DNA of 64,000 bases from positions 200,847-264,846 of the forward strand of contig BCHH01000003.1 in the NCBI GenBank assembly GCA_001599595.1. Reading direction: 5' to 3'. Shown one piece after another: positions 12,058 through 23,544 of this stretch; within the stretch, counting starts at the first letter, position 1; each line of letters opens with the position of its first letter. Below the pieces are notes generated by a model. The model did no database searches and was not told the origin of the DNA. It worked only from the letters and a program-made list of their open reading frames with translations. The DNA is from Beverwykella pulmonaria (lineage: Eukaryota; Ascomycota; Dothideomycetes; Pleosporales; Melanommataceae). A program made the position numbers and the translations under genes.

Positions 12058-12460
12058 GCTCTTGCATGAACAAATATGTATTGTTGGGGCGTGGGTTCTG
12101 AACAAAGCCTGCAGCCGCTTGGCAGTATGTATGGCTGTGGCGTGTTTGTGAGACTTAACCCGTCTTGGTGCGTGAGGCGGGATAAATGTTGCTCTTGCAT
12201 TGAAAAAATGTATTGTTGGGGCGTGGGTCCGGGAGCTCTGTCCTGAATAGACAAAGCCCGTAGGTTACTCATACTGTACGTAGCAACATTTATGGGAGCA
12301 AATGTACCTTGGCAAGTCTATAGCGTTGGTGGATCCCACCTGTTTACTACCCCTACACATTGTCTCGTGCAAAAATGCGGGTCCCTTGGTAGTATATATG
12401 ACTGTGGGGTATTTGTGAGACTTGGCCCGGCATGATGCGCGAGGCGGAATAATGTTGGTG
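12058..12460. repeat. diverged short direct repeats
   Basis: Two interleaved repeat types. Type A at about 12058-12109 and 12191-12258 shares TATTGTTGGGGCGTGGGT with a GCTCTTGCAT lead and an ACAAAGCC end. Type B at about 12116-12191 and 12382-12456 shares TTTGTGAGACTT and GAGGCGG, with mostly transition differences. GCAACATTTA at 12282 is the reverse complement of TAAATGTTGC at 12184. No coding content. Confidence 0.7.
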
Positions 12461-12673
12461 GTGTAGCAACACATAAGTGTCTCTAACAAATTCTAAGCTT
12501 GTCTCTACGCTTAATATCTGTCTGTAGTTACATACCTATAGAATGATACAATTACGTAAATTGATAATTAAAATCTGTCTCTGGGAAAAATATGGAAACT
12601 CAATCGTAGGCCTATACTTTCATACAACATGCGTATACTACGACATAGGGACGTTCTGGGGAAGGGGATACTG

Positions 12674-13087
12674 TCATCGATGTACGGCCGATTGCTGTTC
12701 GATCGTTGTAGACTTGAGAATAGTTCGACCGCTATGCTCTATATCCTGCAGTTGAACCTCATACACATTGGGCCCTTTGGAAAAGAATTCGTCCCAGGCA
12801 AGAAGAGATCCGTCCATATTACTGTACCCAGACTCTGATCGGGGTGGTTGCCGAGAAGCCTTTTTGGAATAATTTGAGAAGCTCTTGGTGCCACTAAGTG
12901 TTGTTGACCGGCTGGTGAGTTTGGATATATATGAGCCAACAGGAGTAAATCGACGGCGCGCAGCTGCACATAATGGGCACATAGCATTCAACAAATCTGA
13001 TAAGACTGCTAGAGTTGCAAGTAGAACGAAAGACAACCATCCAGGGACTCGACTCACATTGAGATGTGCACTGGAGCAACCCGCCAA
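12674..13087 (-). CDS. hypothetical small single-TM protein (tentative)
   Basis: An unspliced 137-codon frame. After a short polar start it has a hydrophobic stretch (WLSFVLLATLAVLSDLL), then a Cys pair (CPLC), a basic Ser-rich middle and a more protein-like C-terminus (YEVQLQDIEHSGRTILKST). The composition looks coding, but I recognise no family, no intron supports it, and the opposite strand is also partly open. It sits next to the diverged repeat patch. Confidence 0.35.
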   Translation of the reverse strand: MAGCSSAHLNVSRVPGWLSFVLLATLAVLSDLLNAMCPLCAAARRRFTPVGSYISKLTSRSTTLSGTKSFSNYSKKASRQPPRSESGYSNMDGSLLAWDEFFSKGPNVYEVQLQDIEHSGRTILKSTTIEQQSAVHR

Positions 13088-13912
13088 GTCTGGTCGGTAG
13101 TTGTGTATATTTGCATACGAAAGTACACTTCATCACAACTTGCACCAACACCAATCATATCCCCCTCCACCATCTTCCCTTGCCACGGACAATATCTATG
13201 GACAAATCAGATTTCATCTTATCTCTCCGCTCCACTCCTCTCTTGCTTCCTTCCTCCTCACAATTTCATTCGCTTTGTGATTAGAAATCCTTCCTCAGTC
13301 CGCTCGGAAGCTCGCGGAAGCGCTAGCGCAGCTCTCACAACACCCATTGGTCACGTCGCACGCCAGCCTCCTCAAAAAGGAAAAATAGACTCACAATTCG
13401 AGAACGATCGATCGATCACGCACCAAAAAAAGAAGCCCCAGGGCTCTGGGCAGTGGTTGACACGCGACAGTTGAGCAACGGAGTGCGGAGGCGGTACGGA
13501 TCGCTGGCATGACCCATGCAGGCGCAGTAACAGTGCATATGATTTCTAATACGCGGTGGGTATATAGAGGGGGTAGGCTCCCCTCATCGCTACTTGAGAC
13601 GAGGGCACCCCTCCGTCGCGCACCTATTAGTCACTCACAACACAACTCAGAACATCATGGGCTTATACATGTGGAAAGATTGGTTAGTATTCACATCGCT
13701 CTTATTTTTTTATATCTGTTCACTCTCGTCTTATCCTTCGGATATATTTTGGTATGCAGTATCGTTTACTTAAAAAATCTATGTCGGGCCATATAAAAAG
13801 CCTCTGTCGGGTCTCGATCAGGCGCAGAATATCACTGTTCCAGCCAAGACTATCTAAACCACCCAACGTCATGCAGATGTCCAATCGGATCATTCAAGTC
13901 TATCGCACAAAA
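13088..13912. other. intergenic
   Basis: 3' flank of the desaturase gene and upstream of the tentative small gene. Short frames only; nothing recognised. Confidence 0.45.
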
Positions 13913-15827
13913 TCAATGCAATCCGCTCTCGCCCGTTTCAGCCATATATAACTGGCAGTCGACAAGCGTAGTCACCATCTTGGCAACCTCCTCAAGTCGG
14001 CTGAGCACCACCTTGTTGCCCTCGACGAACCCGTAGCACTGGTACCTGATCTGTGTCTTCTCGCAAAAGGCGCGGACGAGATCCTGCACCTGGCGAAGGT
14101 TATGACGGGGCACGCGCGGAAAGAGATGGTGTACGGCTTGGAACTGGAGACCGCCGTGGAGCCAGTCGAGCCATGCGGGGCAGTCGACATCCATGGTGGT
14201 GCGAAGCTGGCGCTGGGGGAATGACTCGGTAGGGCCAAGGTCCGCGGTCGGCATGCCCCAGTGGGAGAGTGTGATTTGAACGTGTAGGAGCATGGTGAAC
14301 ATGTGCGAGACGAAGACGAAGCCGATGCGGACGGGCCAGTTGGGCAGGTAGCACCATACCAGCGCGTACCCGAAAATAGCCCAGTAGCACGCCATAAAGA
14401 CGATTTCGACGGGACGAGTCCACCATGCGGCACCGAGTTGCGCAGCACGAGGGGAAACAAGATGCAGCCAAGACAGCGCATACAGATTGAATCGAGCGAG
14501 CGCCATAACCGGATAGTAGGTATACTTCTGGTACGGAATCAGAAAGTCTGCGGCGGCGTCCCAGACAAATGTGAAGTTATAGAAAGAGCTAAGGATTGAT
14601 TTCATGAAAGTGGGGGAGTTGGAGAAGAGAGGGATATTTTGGATATCCGGGTCGTGCTCCGGCATGTTGGTGATTAGATGGTGCACGTTGTGCGAGGACT
14701 TCCACCACCCGATGGAGAGGCCGCAACAAAAGTCGGCGATAAAGGCTCCGATGAGCGTGTCGGCGACGAAATTGCCTGTGATTCCCCGGTGGCCTGCGTC
14801 GTGCGCCGTGAACATGATTTGTTGCTGCGGAAAAGTCAGTATTTGGTGAGTCGAACGCGAACGTGGAGTCGACTTACCCAGAATGCTCCCAGTACGATGG
14901 CCGATGTAAGATACCACTTGGAGAGCAAGAGGTAGAGGAATAGACCGAATAGGAAAGAGTATCGGATCGACTCCTTGAAGTAATTCGAGTAGTGGCATTG
15001 GTACAGGCCATCGTCCTTGATCTGCTGGTGCAGCGCCCGATAGTCCAATATGATGGCACGCTGTGTGACCGCATCGACCGAAGGGTTATCGCCCAATCCC
15101 TCCAGGATCTCCTTCTGCTCCATCTCTGTCGCATACTTCTCCCGCGCGGCGATCTTCTCCGCGGCAGAATCCACCGTAGGGATCAGGGGCTGCTTCTCCG
15201 GATCTGGGCTTATGAGGGCACTCGTCCTGCGTGTGCATGTTCCCGTGGTGCTCAACTTCTTGTTAAGAATGGCAGCAGCCTTGCATCTACTGTCAGCCTT
15301 GTCTGGAAGCGCACGCGCCGAAGTGCATGGGATTCATGGCAACGGAAGGGACCCACGGAGCTCAGGTCAACACTCCTTCTAGACCGTCTCGATTCTGCAG
15401 AGGGAATGGCCTGCCTCAGCTTCTCTGATGCGGCGAACTTCTTGTAGTACTCAGGGGAGCGGATCGGGGGGTTGAGGTTCGTCCACGGTTCCTGGATGCG
15501 GCCCATGCGGTGTTTCTTCATCATCAGCAACGCCTTCGCGCCATGGTAACTGGAGGGGTGGTGTTAGCACTGTGTTCCCGGGATATCCATGGTCGTCGCC
15601 GACCATACCAAAACAGGAAGGGTGGGACGCAGTCTACGCAAGGCTTACATGTTGATTTCGTCGGTGGCATCTCTGCCAACCATGTGCAGAATGGCTAGCT
15701 TGCCGCCGGGGTGACAATTAATCCATTCGTCCAGCTTCAACGCATAGCCCTCGTGAATGACAATTGGCTGACCCTGGGCAATCAGGCTTTCGATTTCTCC
15801 CGCAGACACAAAAATCTGGCTCGACAT
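13913..15827 (-). CDS. delta-8 sphingolipid desaturase with N-terminal cytochrome b5
   Basis: ER enzyme that introduces the delta-8 double bond into the long-chain base of ceramide/glucosylceramide, with electrons delivered by its own fused cytochrome b5. The ATG is at 15827. Exon 1 (15827-15649) encodes the b5 domain with HPGG at residues 39-42; after a 99-nt intron (15648-15550) the second heme His follows in YHGAKA. A second intron lies somewhere in about 15253-15400, where the frame changes; several donors and acceptors fit and I could not choose. A third, 53-nt intron (14877-14825) joins FW to QQIMFTAHDAGH. The three desaturase His boxes are HDAGH, HNVHH and QAVHH; the Gln in the third is typical of front-end/b5-fusion desaturases. 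Stop at 13913. A Pro/Ser/charged linker joins the two domains, as in fungal homologues. Confidence 0.92.
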
Positions 15828-18677
15828 GATGGCGGTGGTTGTAGAGAGAGGCGCGACCGCAGTGTGCCCGGCGGGCGTTGCTTGCCTATATAGCGGGAGG
15901 CGCACGTCCACACCCCCTTTCACACAAAAAATCCAAATCGTCCAAGCTCATTGACGGGATTTGTGGCCGCCCGAAGCGTTGCGTAACTGCACAAAGCGGC
16001 AGCCAACATTCGCAGACTCGCCAGCTTAACGCGAAACTGACACAGCCCTCGGTACCTTGGCGTCAAGACGGGAATGGGGAGCGTCGACCTATGACGATCC
16101 AAAAAATATTACCATGCTGGGGTAGCAACTCGCACGGTTCAAGAAGCCGAACATAGCAACTGCCATAGCGCTGGTAGAGGTGCAAGCGCAATTGCAAGCG
16201 TTGTATCATGCGCGTACTCGTATCGTACCGTAACGTACATTCGCGACTGTGGCCATATTGGTGCTGCTCTCACGCCAGTGTCTCACTCCTTCTGGCACCG
16301 TGCACATAATTGCGGGCCGAGAAGCAAAGCGTACGTACCCCTATGCAGCGGCGAATTCTCGTTTACAAGTGGCGCAGCTTGCGAGCTGTGACCCGCTGAA
16401 ATTGTAAACGGCTTGACGAGACCCCGGGATAACTTTACTTTTCACGATCCCATCTCCAAGCTGTCGACCCCGGCCTCTAGCGCCGCGCGAGCGGAACGCT
16501 AGATCTAGATGGAGCGCGTGGCCACTTGCCAGGCCAATCACGGCAAGGGCGAGACAAGCGCGACGCAAAATATCATTGGTGCGGGCTTCGCATGCGAGCT
16601 AGTACGTGCCCCGAACGGAAGGAGCAGAGTTGCTCCAACGATCTTGGCAGGGTCTCGCCCACCCGTTCTAGTTATGGCTTACGTCTTGACATGTGCCCGG
16701 CGCTTGGGTGCGTGGGTGGCTGAGGGGAGAGAGCCAGGACGTATAGATCGCCTCACCCTCTGCCCATCATGCTCCAGCGGACAGACCACGGGATCTGGCA
16801 GATGCCGAGAAGAGAAGGAGCGGAAAGGGGGGACGGTAACATGAGCATGAAGATTGGGGACGAAGAATGGGCTGGCTGAAACGAACATTGCGGCTGCTGC
16901 TTACACAGTTTCATTTTAATCTTATCTGATGCGGGTCCACAGTCCACACGCAGGTCTGGACAACCTACAGAGTTACCGGACAAGAAGAGATAAAGACGGT
17001 GAGTTGCGAGGACATTGATGAACTCAGCGTGAGATGAGACCGAATTTGCAACTCTTTGTTTGGTCACCTTTGGTCAGCTTCGACGCCACATCACAACTGT
17101 GAGACGCAGTCAGCACGCAACACAGTCACTTTCATCACGCGAAATGAAACTTCTTTGGGTTTGTAAATTTCTATCATTGGATACTTTTTTTCATCGCAGA
17201 CAGGAATACTTTGTACGCACCTTGTTCTTGGCATATCGATTTTCCTGGAGCACTTATCACATACGGTGGAGGAAATCAATCGTTGAAGAATCGATGTGTG
17301 TATAAGGAGTGTGAAAGCCATGTTAAGCTATCTAGAGCTGGATCTACAACTTCCTTACAATCATCACCATGTCAACGTCAACAACAGGATAGACATCGAT
17401 GACCAGATCTCATTCAGAAACAGCATGGAGGTGGACTCCGAAGACTTCACTCGAAGACGGCAAGCTCTCAGTTTCGGTTAGGTCCCAAATCAGTAGCCTT
17501 CTCAATATATCTTATGGCAAGTATATTCCATACTTTGAAATTTCCGTGATTGCAAGCAAGCCATCGAAGGCTGCCACTTGTCCTACGTATTCCACCACTA
17601 CCTATTCTAGTTAGTTCCCTGACACGGATATGGTGTTCTCGTGCGAGCTACCAGCTGTGTTGCTGTTGAAAAGATGTAATCGAAGAAACGTTTTGAAAAA
17701 CTGCCACTTGGAATGACTAAAGTATATGCTCACTTTCGCCGTGAATGTAAAATGCCGTGCAAGTGTTGTTGCGAGAAGATGATGATTTTCACTCGCTGTG
17801 TCGCTTCGGAATCGCATTTTCAACCAGCATTGTAAGTTTACCATGCTGATATCCGGCTCTGTAAAATGTTACCTTTGGTGACAAAAATCGCCAGGCCGGT
17901 CTAGTCTTCGAGTTTGCGACAGAGAACATATATCTCCGCTGCGTTCTGAAGTTCATGCTGAAAATTTAGACGAGCCAGTAATGACAGACTAATACTCAAG
18001 CACCGTAGGTCCTTAGAGTACTGATAATAGGCGGCTATGGCATTTCGAATCTCTCACTGCTCGATGGAATAGTGTTTATTAAAAGATGTAACTTTGTGAA
18101 TACAGATTTCATATGCTTAGGAAAATAGGTGATACTTGATATGCTAATAAATATATCAAACGCTGGGGAATATTTGAAATTCATCGAATGACAGTAAATT
18201 CGCACATCATACTACGTCCGCCATGAATAAGCCACTGCCGTGAAAGGATGCATCAGCAAGACTATTTCCGGTGTTTGCTGGCTAGTTTGACACGGGGCGC
18301 ATCAGTGGCTGAATTACCCCTTTTGCGGCTGAGATGGCGGAGGAAAAAACATAATACCGTACGTGGATGACAAGGCTGAGGCACTATTCAGCTGTTCAGA
18401 AGAAATTCAACCCTTTCACTTCAGATGATGTGTCCAATCACCTGTTTGTGCTGTCGACACGGGAGCAGCGGGCCGTCGAAGTCTAATCAATGAGTGAGAC
18501 TAGCGTTTACGCAGGGTGCGAAATCTGCGTGTCGTGAAAACTGCTTTTCGATAAAGTCTGCCCAATGACTGTTAGACATCAGCATGGAGTTCAAAATGGC
18601 TTTGCAAAGCTACCAATGCATACACTAGAGAGATAAAATATATAAAGGAATATACTGACGTGAGACAAAATATCCCT
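15828..18677. other. 2.8-kb gene-poor gap
   Basis: Upstream of the desaturase gene and downstream of the PNPOx/FNR gene. About 15.9-16.9 kb is GC-richer, and 17-18.6 kb is AT-rich with frequent stops in all frames. No domain, inverted repeats or RNA gene recognised; the AT-rich part could be an old decayed insertion. Confidence 0.45.
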
Positions 18678-20480
18678 TCAATAGTCAAAGTCCTCAAAGA
18701 TGACTTTCTTCCCCTGCAACCAACCCAAAATCTGCTTTCTCAATGTCTTCCCGGCACACATGTACCAAGTTTCAGCTGCAACAGCTTCGAGATCGTTCTT
18801 CTGAATCCTCCTCTTCTCAATGTTGGCTCCCATACCCCTCAATGTCTCAATCTTTCTTTCGATGTCACTAGGCTCCTTTACCCCAGTGAAGAATACATCT
18901 GTACACTTTGCGAGCTCAGGATACTGTCGCATTGCCTCAAGTACAAGCTCTACATCCACCAGCCTTACAGTCCAGAGTAATCTAAGCCTCTCTGGAACCA
19001 GCTCTAACGTCCCTAGATGCCCCAAAAGCGGTGTGATCCCTACTCCACCCGCCACAAAGGGCGCCACTACACCACCCTCCTGCTGAATTCTGAACTCGCC
19101 ACCAATTCCCAAAATCGGAACTTCGAACCCAGCGCTCGGGTTCTGCTTGAACAGATAATTCGTCACGGGACCAACTTGCCGTATTGTGATGTCGAACTGC
19201 CTTTCCTTCTCAGAAGTAGGCGGAGACGAGATGGTAAATGTTCGTACGAAATCGTCGTTTAAGCTCTTTGGGTCATCGTCCCGCATGTGCGAGTACCCGT
19301 AGTCCATGTCTTTCTTGAAGTCCAGCGCAACCCATTGTCCGGACTTATATTCCACGCCTTCTGGAACTGAAAATGTGAACCGGAATATTGAGGGCGTAAT
19401 GGTGGTCTTCTTGATGAGTTGTGCAGTTTTGTGAGTCTGGCTTAGTGAGGACTTGATGTTGCCTTCTGCTGCAAGGGTGCGGACGAGGGGATTGTAGGGC
19501 GAGGGTCCCTTTCGAGTTCCGCGAAACGGGAGGCCAGATTCTACGAGACGGGCTTCCTCGACGGTAATTTTGAGTGCGAGATTACTGCCAGGGAGGAGGC
19601 TTGCGGCTTCGGATGAGACGAGGATTTCCGCGGTGCCGGTTATGTAGAGGACGTTTCCAGTACCATAGTCGGGAAATGTGATGCCCACTCGGGGATTCAT
19701 CTGCAGATTGCCGAGCGTCTGATACAGCCGGTTCCCAGAATATTCTGGGTAGATGATTTCGGTGTTTGATAGGATGCGAACGAAGCCTTGAGGGCCACCG
19801 CGGTGATTCGTGTCCATATCCTCTAGCGTACTACTCGATAGAAAGAACATGTCTGCTTTCCTGATCAAATCTTTCGCCTTAGAATCTAGTTCTGAGGACT
19901 TCGATATCAGTCTAGAAGTCACAAGTGCCGGCTGAATATCGTACTGATTCATATACTTTGGACAATTCCCCAGACTCTGCTCAATCTTGGTGACAAGTTG
20001 GATTTGGTCTTGCTTCTTAGGCGCGACTTCGGGGTTCTCAGCACCATCTTCGAATTCAACGTCTATTTCGCCCACGGACCCAGCGACTACATGACCGAAT
20101 ATCTTAACCCGCTTCCGGGTCATCAAGTCGATGGTCAGGCCAGAGAACATTTTCGTATCGTCTTGTATCATCTCGCCCTTCTCTACGCCACCCACGAGAG
20201 CTTGAACGACCGGATCGTTTACGCCGTCGACGATGGTACGGGTTCCAATGATTCCGCCACCTAAAGGTTGGGAGAAGCCGGGTTGTCCGCCCCAGAGACT
20301 TGTCCAAGGTCGATTTTGGGCATCCAGGGCTCCGATGGCTAGTAGAGGTGCTCTTTGCAGCATGAAAGACGCCTGAGGTGTCAGCATCGTGGAGGTTGGA
20401 TTGTCGTCATCTGGCACATGGAGAAGCTTGTGCATTTTCGACTCGCCTTCGTTGAAGGACATGCCCAGTGAGAACGTCAT
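18678..20480 (-). CDS. flavin oxidoreductase: PNPOx-like domain fused to FNR-type reductase
   Basis: Single-exon 600-aa protein. The N-terminal half (about 30-290) is like pyridoxamine-5'-phosphate-oxidase/FMN-binding split-barrel proteins (LLAIGALDAQNRPW, RADMFFLSS, GGPQGFVRI). The C-terminal half (about 350-600) is a ferredoxin-reductase fold, with the FAD-binding RTFTISSPP, the pyridine-nucleotide-binding FVAGGVGITPLLG and the terminal VIFEDFDY. There is no C-terminal [2Fe-2S] cysteine cluster. This architecture is common in fungi, but the physiological substrate is generally not established; nitro- or xenobiotic reduction is possible. ATG at 20480; next upstream is the divergent MARVEL gene. 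Confidence 0.85.
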   Translation of the reverse strand: MTFSLGMSFNEGESKMHKLLHVPDDDNPTSTMLTPQASFMLQRAPLLAIGALDAQNRPWTSLWGGQPGFSQPLGGGIIGTRTIVDGVNDPVVQALVGGVEKGEMIQDDTKMFSGLTIDLMTRKRVKIFGHVVAGSVGEIDVEFEDGAENPEVAPKKQDQIQLVTKIEQSLGNCPKYMNQYDIQPALVTSRLISKSSELDSKAKDLIRKADMFFLSSSTLEDMDTNHRGGPQGFVRILSNTEIIYPEYSGNRLYQTLGNLQMNPRVGITFPDYGTGNVLYITGTAEILVSSEAASLLPGSNLALKITVEEARLVESGLPFRGTRKGPSPYNPLVRTLAAEGNIKSSLSQTHKTAQLIKKTTITPSIFRFTFSVPEGVEYKSGQWVALDFKKDMDYGYSHMRDDDPKSLNDDFVRTFTISSPPTSEKERQFDITIRQVGPVTNYLFKQNPSAGFEVPILGIGGEFRIQQEGGVVAPFVAGGVGITPLLGHLGTLELVPERLRLLWTVRLVDVELVLEAMRQYPELAKCTDVFFTGVKEPSDIERKIETLRGMGANIEKRRIQKNDLEAVAAETWYMCAGKTLRKQILGWLQGKKVIFEDFDY

Positions 20481-21227
20481 GGTGGGGTGCTGTCGAGGAT
20501 TGAATCGTCTCCTAATGAGTTGTCTTCCGTTTATATTTATATAAATGCTAAGCTTCCCCCAGATGTCCTTCTTTTTCCCTCAAGTAGCTTCGAGTTCGGG
20601 TGTCAAAGGTGTTACGAATTCACGTTTTCCGAACCTCAGGGAAGATGACACGTCTTCTTTCATATTAGTATGCCGCTGATAGAAGCATATGCCGTCGGCA
20701 TTTAGTAATCGTGACTACATTCAGCCATGGATTCTAGACCCGTTGTCGAGTCGAAGGAGGGGAACAATGATGTGACCGCTTACTCATCGAATCTCACTCC
20801 TCACGTGACGCGCCCCACTTGCCACACTAAATCGATCGACGCGAGGACAGTCAGACGCACCAGGGTCTTCGCGGGGAAGCCTGAACATTTCTCACCTCAT
20901 TTCTTTGATAAAAAGAGCAGACATTTCGTGAATTATTTAGGAGGGCTTTAGGCGTGCGAGGCAACTGCGGTGTTTCTATTTTTCGTGAATCGGCATAAGA
21001 TCGAGCCGCCCAAGCCGTGCCAGCAGGCGATGGTGGCTTGTAGCTGAGCGAGACGGCTGAAGACGAAAAGGCCCCTTGTCTGCCCACCAGCAGATCGACT
21101 TCGCGATTCTCTCGACCTCACTTACAACACCCACCACCATATCCTCATCTTGCCTTGTTTTTCTTCACGAAATATCTGGATTCAACTGTGCTGATTGATT
21201 TGCACTGCGCAGCCCAGCTTGTCCAAC
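20481..21227. other. divergent promoter region, PNPOx/FNR gene and MARVEL gene
   Basis: 747 bp between two start codons pointing outward. No coding signal. Confidence 0.5.
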
Positions 21228-22004
21228 ATGGCGCCCAAACCTAGCGCAAAACCGTCGCCCTACCCGGCGCTACCTTTTCACATCATCCGAGCCTCACAGC
21301 TTGTTTCCTCGCTCATCGTCGCGGGTATAATGGGGTATTTCTTGAAAGAGCTGCAGCATGATCACTACCGGCTTCCGTGGACATTCATCCTGGTACGCTC
21401 TTCCTTCCTATCCCTACCAACAGAAAATTGTATCCTAACCGCGTCTGTGTCACAGCTTCTCACAACCTCCCTCCTCACCATCATCACCCTAACCGCAACT
21501 CTCTTCCTCCACATTTTTCACTCCCTCAATCCGCTCATCAACCTCTCCATCAACGCCCTCCTAACCCTCCTCTGGACGCTCTCCTTTGCCCTCCTCGCAT
21601 GGTGGTCTGCCGGCACCCTCGGCCACGTCTGCAACCGTCTAAACTGGGATTCCTCAACCGGCATTATGGTCTGCCGAATCTACAAAGCCCTCTTCTCCTT
21701 CTCCCTCTTCGGCTTCCTTTCCACGGCACTAGCCCTAGCCCTCGACGTCCGGACTATGAAGAAAGAGGGCAGGAGGGGTAAATTTACGGCCTTGGAGCAG
21801 AGGGAGGCCAAGATGGCGTTTGATGTGGGTGGGGATGGGGATAGGGAGGAAATGAATCCTAACCCGACACGGAGGGGGATGAAGACGAAGAGGGGAGGCG
21901 AGGGGTATGAGGTCCCCGAGGAGCAGTTCCAGTATGAGGATGACATGAGTTATCATGGGGCGGGGGGACAGGTGGAGAGGAGGAGTGTGGAGGGGAGGCT
22001 GTAA
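21228..22004 (+). CDS. MARVEL-domain-like four-TM membrane protein
   Basis: Exons 21228-21392 and 21456-22004; 237 aa. The 63-nt intron (GTACGC...TCACAG, with TCCTAAC branch point) is in frame and has no stop. Four hydrophobic segments are seen: about 20-37 (SLIVAGIMGYFL), the paired segments after the intron, WTLSFALLAWWSAGTLG, and FSFSLFGFLSTALALAL. A hydrophilic Gly/Glu/Arg-rich cytosolic tail of about 75 residues follows. The arrangement and the SAG..C motif fit fungal MARVEL-like proteins of unknown membrane-organising role. The ATG in CCAACATGGCG was preferred to an upstream ATG at 21195. Confidence 0.78.
   Translation: MAPKPSAKPSPYPALPFHIIRASQLVSSLIVAGIMGYFLKELQHDHYRLPWTFILVRSSFLSLPTENCILTASVSQLLTTSLLTIITLTATLFLHIFHSLNPLINLSINALLTLLWTLSFALLAWWSAGTLGHVCNRLNWDSSTGIMVCRIYKALFSFSLFGFLSTALALALDVRTMKKEGRRGKFTALEQREAKMAFDVGGDGDREEMNPNPTRRGMKTKRGGEGYEVPEEQFQYEDDMSYHGAGGQVERRSVEGRL
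21393..21455 (+). other. stopless in-frame intron of MARVEL gene
   Basis: 63 nt, GTACGC donor, TCCTAAC branch point, TCACAG acceptor, no stop in frame. The extra residues would interrupt the junction before the second hydrophobic segment. Confidence 0.8.
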
Positions 22005-22486
22005 GGCTGGGTGGGGTATATAAGGGAAATGAAGGACAGTTGGTCGTTTGTTGGAGTAAAGGGCGCAAAATATGGCGGTGGCATTGTATTAGCCTGGGGC
22101 TTCGGTATAGGGCGCTTATTAGTGGTTTTCCGGATTGTACCTGTGCATTGGGATTTAGATTTTCGAAGCAATGCACCGAGTACTAGTACTGCCTGGTTTC
22201 GCTTCAGAAGAGAATGACGGGGGTGCGTCTATGAGATTATTTTTGCTCTCCGCTTGATTTTTAGTGACTCTCCTTAGGGGAATTGGCAGTGCAGCTTCCG
22301 CATCCTGTAAATAGTGAAATCAAATGAATGGCAAATTTTGTACCGGAAATAGTATACATGGTTCTATCTTCAGCTATCAAAATTGATTGTATCCTACAGA
22401 TTTTGCCGTCTGGACCTCCAAAACACCTTTCCTAAACGCCACCCGATGCTGGTTGGTATGAATGCAAATGCTGGGGTATCATAAGC
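22005..22486. other. convergent intergenic region
   Basis: 3' flanks of the MARVEL gene and TFB3. No coding signal. Confidence 0.5.
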
Positions 22487-23544
22487 CTAGAAAATGTCAT
22501 CCATATTCACGTCCTGTCCTCCCATAGCCACGGCTGGAACAGCTCCTAATCCTTGGGTCTCTTTTGGTGCCTTTTCATCCTCAATGAACACGCCGAACCC
22601 GCTAAACGCGTCACATAGCGCCCTGGAATAGAAGTCCCGCATGTCATATCCTCCCACCGAATGCGCAGGATCGTTTTTGGCCTTTGTGAGCCAGTCGACA
22701 CTGTAATCGTCCTGCAAGACATAGTATTGCGGTTCTATGCTCCATCCCTCGTACGGATCATATGGCTTCTCCGGCTCTGGCGCTACGCGTTTCTTCAGGC
22801 CGTGGAACACAAACCCCGTGTCCGGATCGTTGCCCAACCCCGTGAGAGGGTCCTGTGTAGTTCCCGGCGCCTGTTTGCGCTGTGTGCCCCCTTTCTTGAG
22901 TATGACGTGGGAGTTCTCGGTGAGAAGAGAGGGATCTTCGACTTGTGAACGCCTGTTCGAATTTGTCTCGTCTTTTTGGGCCTTTTCCCAAAGTCGTAGA
23001 CGACGCTCGGTCGCTTCAACATCGATTTTGAGGATCAAGTTCCAGGTCGTAGTCTCGACGGCTTCGAGATAGTCGTTGTAGTCTTTCAGCGTTTCAAAAT
23101 CGGCTTCTTCTCTATCCATTCTGCAAACACAAGTATTAGCATGTATGACTATAGACCAAGATTGAAGTATGGAACTCACACTCTCGCCACCCGCCTTCTT
23201 ATATCCACCTCCCTCTCCACCTTCAAGTCTTCAAACGTCTGGCTGCGAAACTTGGCTTTCCGCAGCGTCCTCTTACACCCCGCGATTGGACATGGTGCAG
23301 GTCCATGTGAGAATATCCGGTCTACACATGACTCGCACATCTTGTGGTAGCACTCCGGATTGACGAGGAACTTCATATTTGGATTCAGGTACCGCGACGA
23401 TTTGCACACCGGGCAAATGTCTGAGGAAGAGTCAGCGCGCGCGGGTTTGGAGGGGTGGATGGAGAGGCTGCGGAGGGATTGGGAGAGTGGTGACGCACCG
23501 CCATCTTTGGTGGATGTGCCCGCGGTGCGGGTGGGTTTCGACAT
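22487..23544 (-). CDS. TFB3: TFIIH/CAK subunit Tfb3 (MAT1)
   Basis: RING-finger assembly factor of the CDK-activating kinase module of TFIIH, acting in transcription initiation and nucleotide excision repair. The N-terminal C3HC4 RING is clear: CPVC, PECYHKMC, ESC and CPIAGC. It is followed by the TFEDLKVEREVDIRRRV helix and a long MAT1 coiled-coil region (DFETLKDYNDYLEAVE). The end is a Gly/acidic tail. The intron at 23121-23179 (59 nt, GTGAGT...TTGCAG) joins RRRV to MDREEADF. A second, stopless intron at 23421-23498 (78 nt, GTGCGT, CTGAC, CCTCAG) is likely; removing it brings a short start peptide directly to DICPVC as in orthologues. Start 23544, head to head with the URI gene 349 bp away. 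Confidence 0.93.
23421..23498 (-). other. probable stopless intron of TFB3
   Basis: Donor GTGCGT at 23498, CTGAC branch point, CTTCCTCAG acceptor ending at 23421; 78 nt, in frame, no stop. Retaining it would add a Ser/Pro-rich 26-residue insert before the RING. Confidence 0.65.

Noticed and set aside
13972..14481. Long Ser/Pro/Arg-rich minus-strand frame
   Set aside because: Shadow of the desaturase third exon in another frame.
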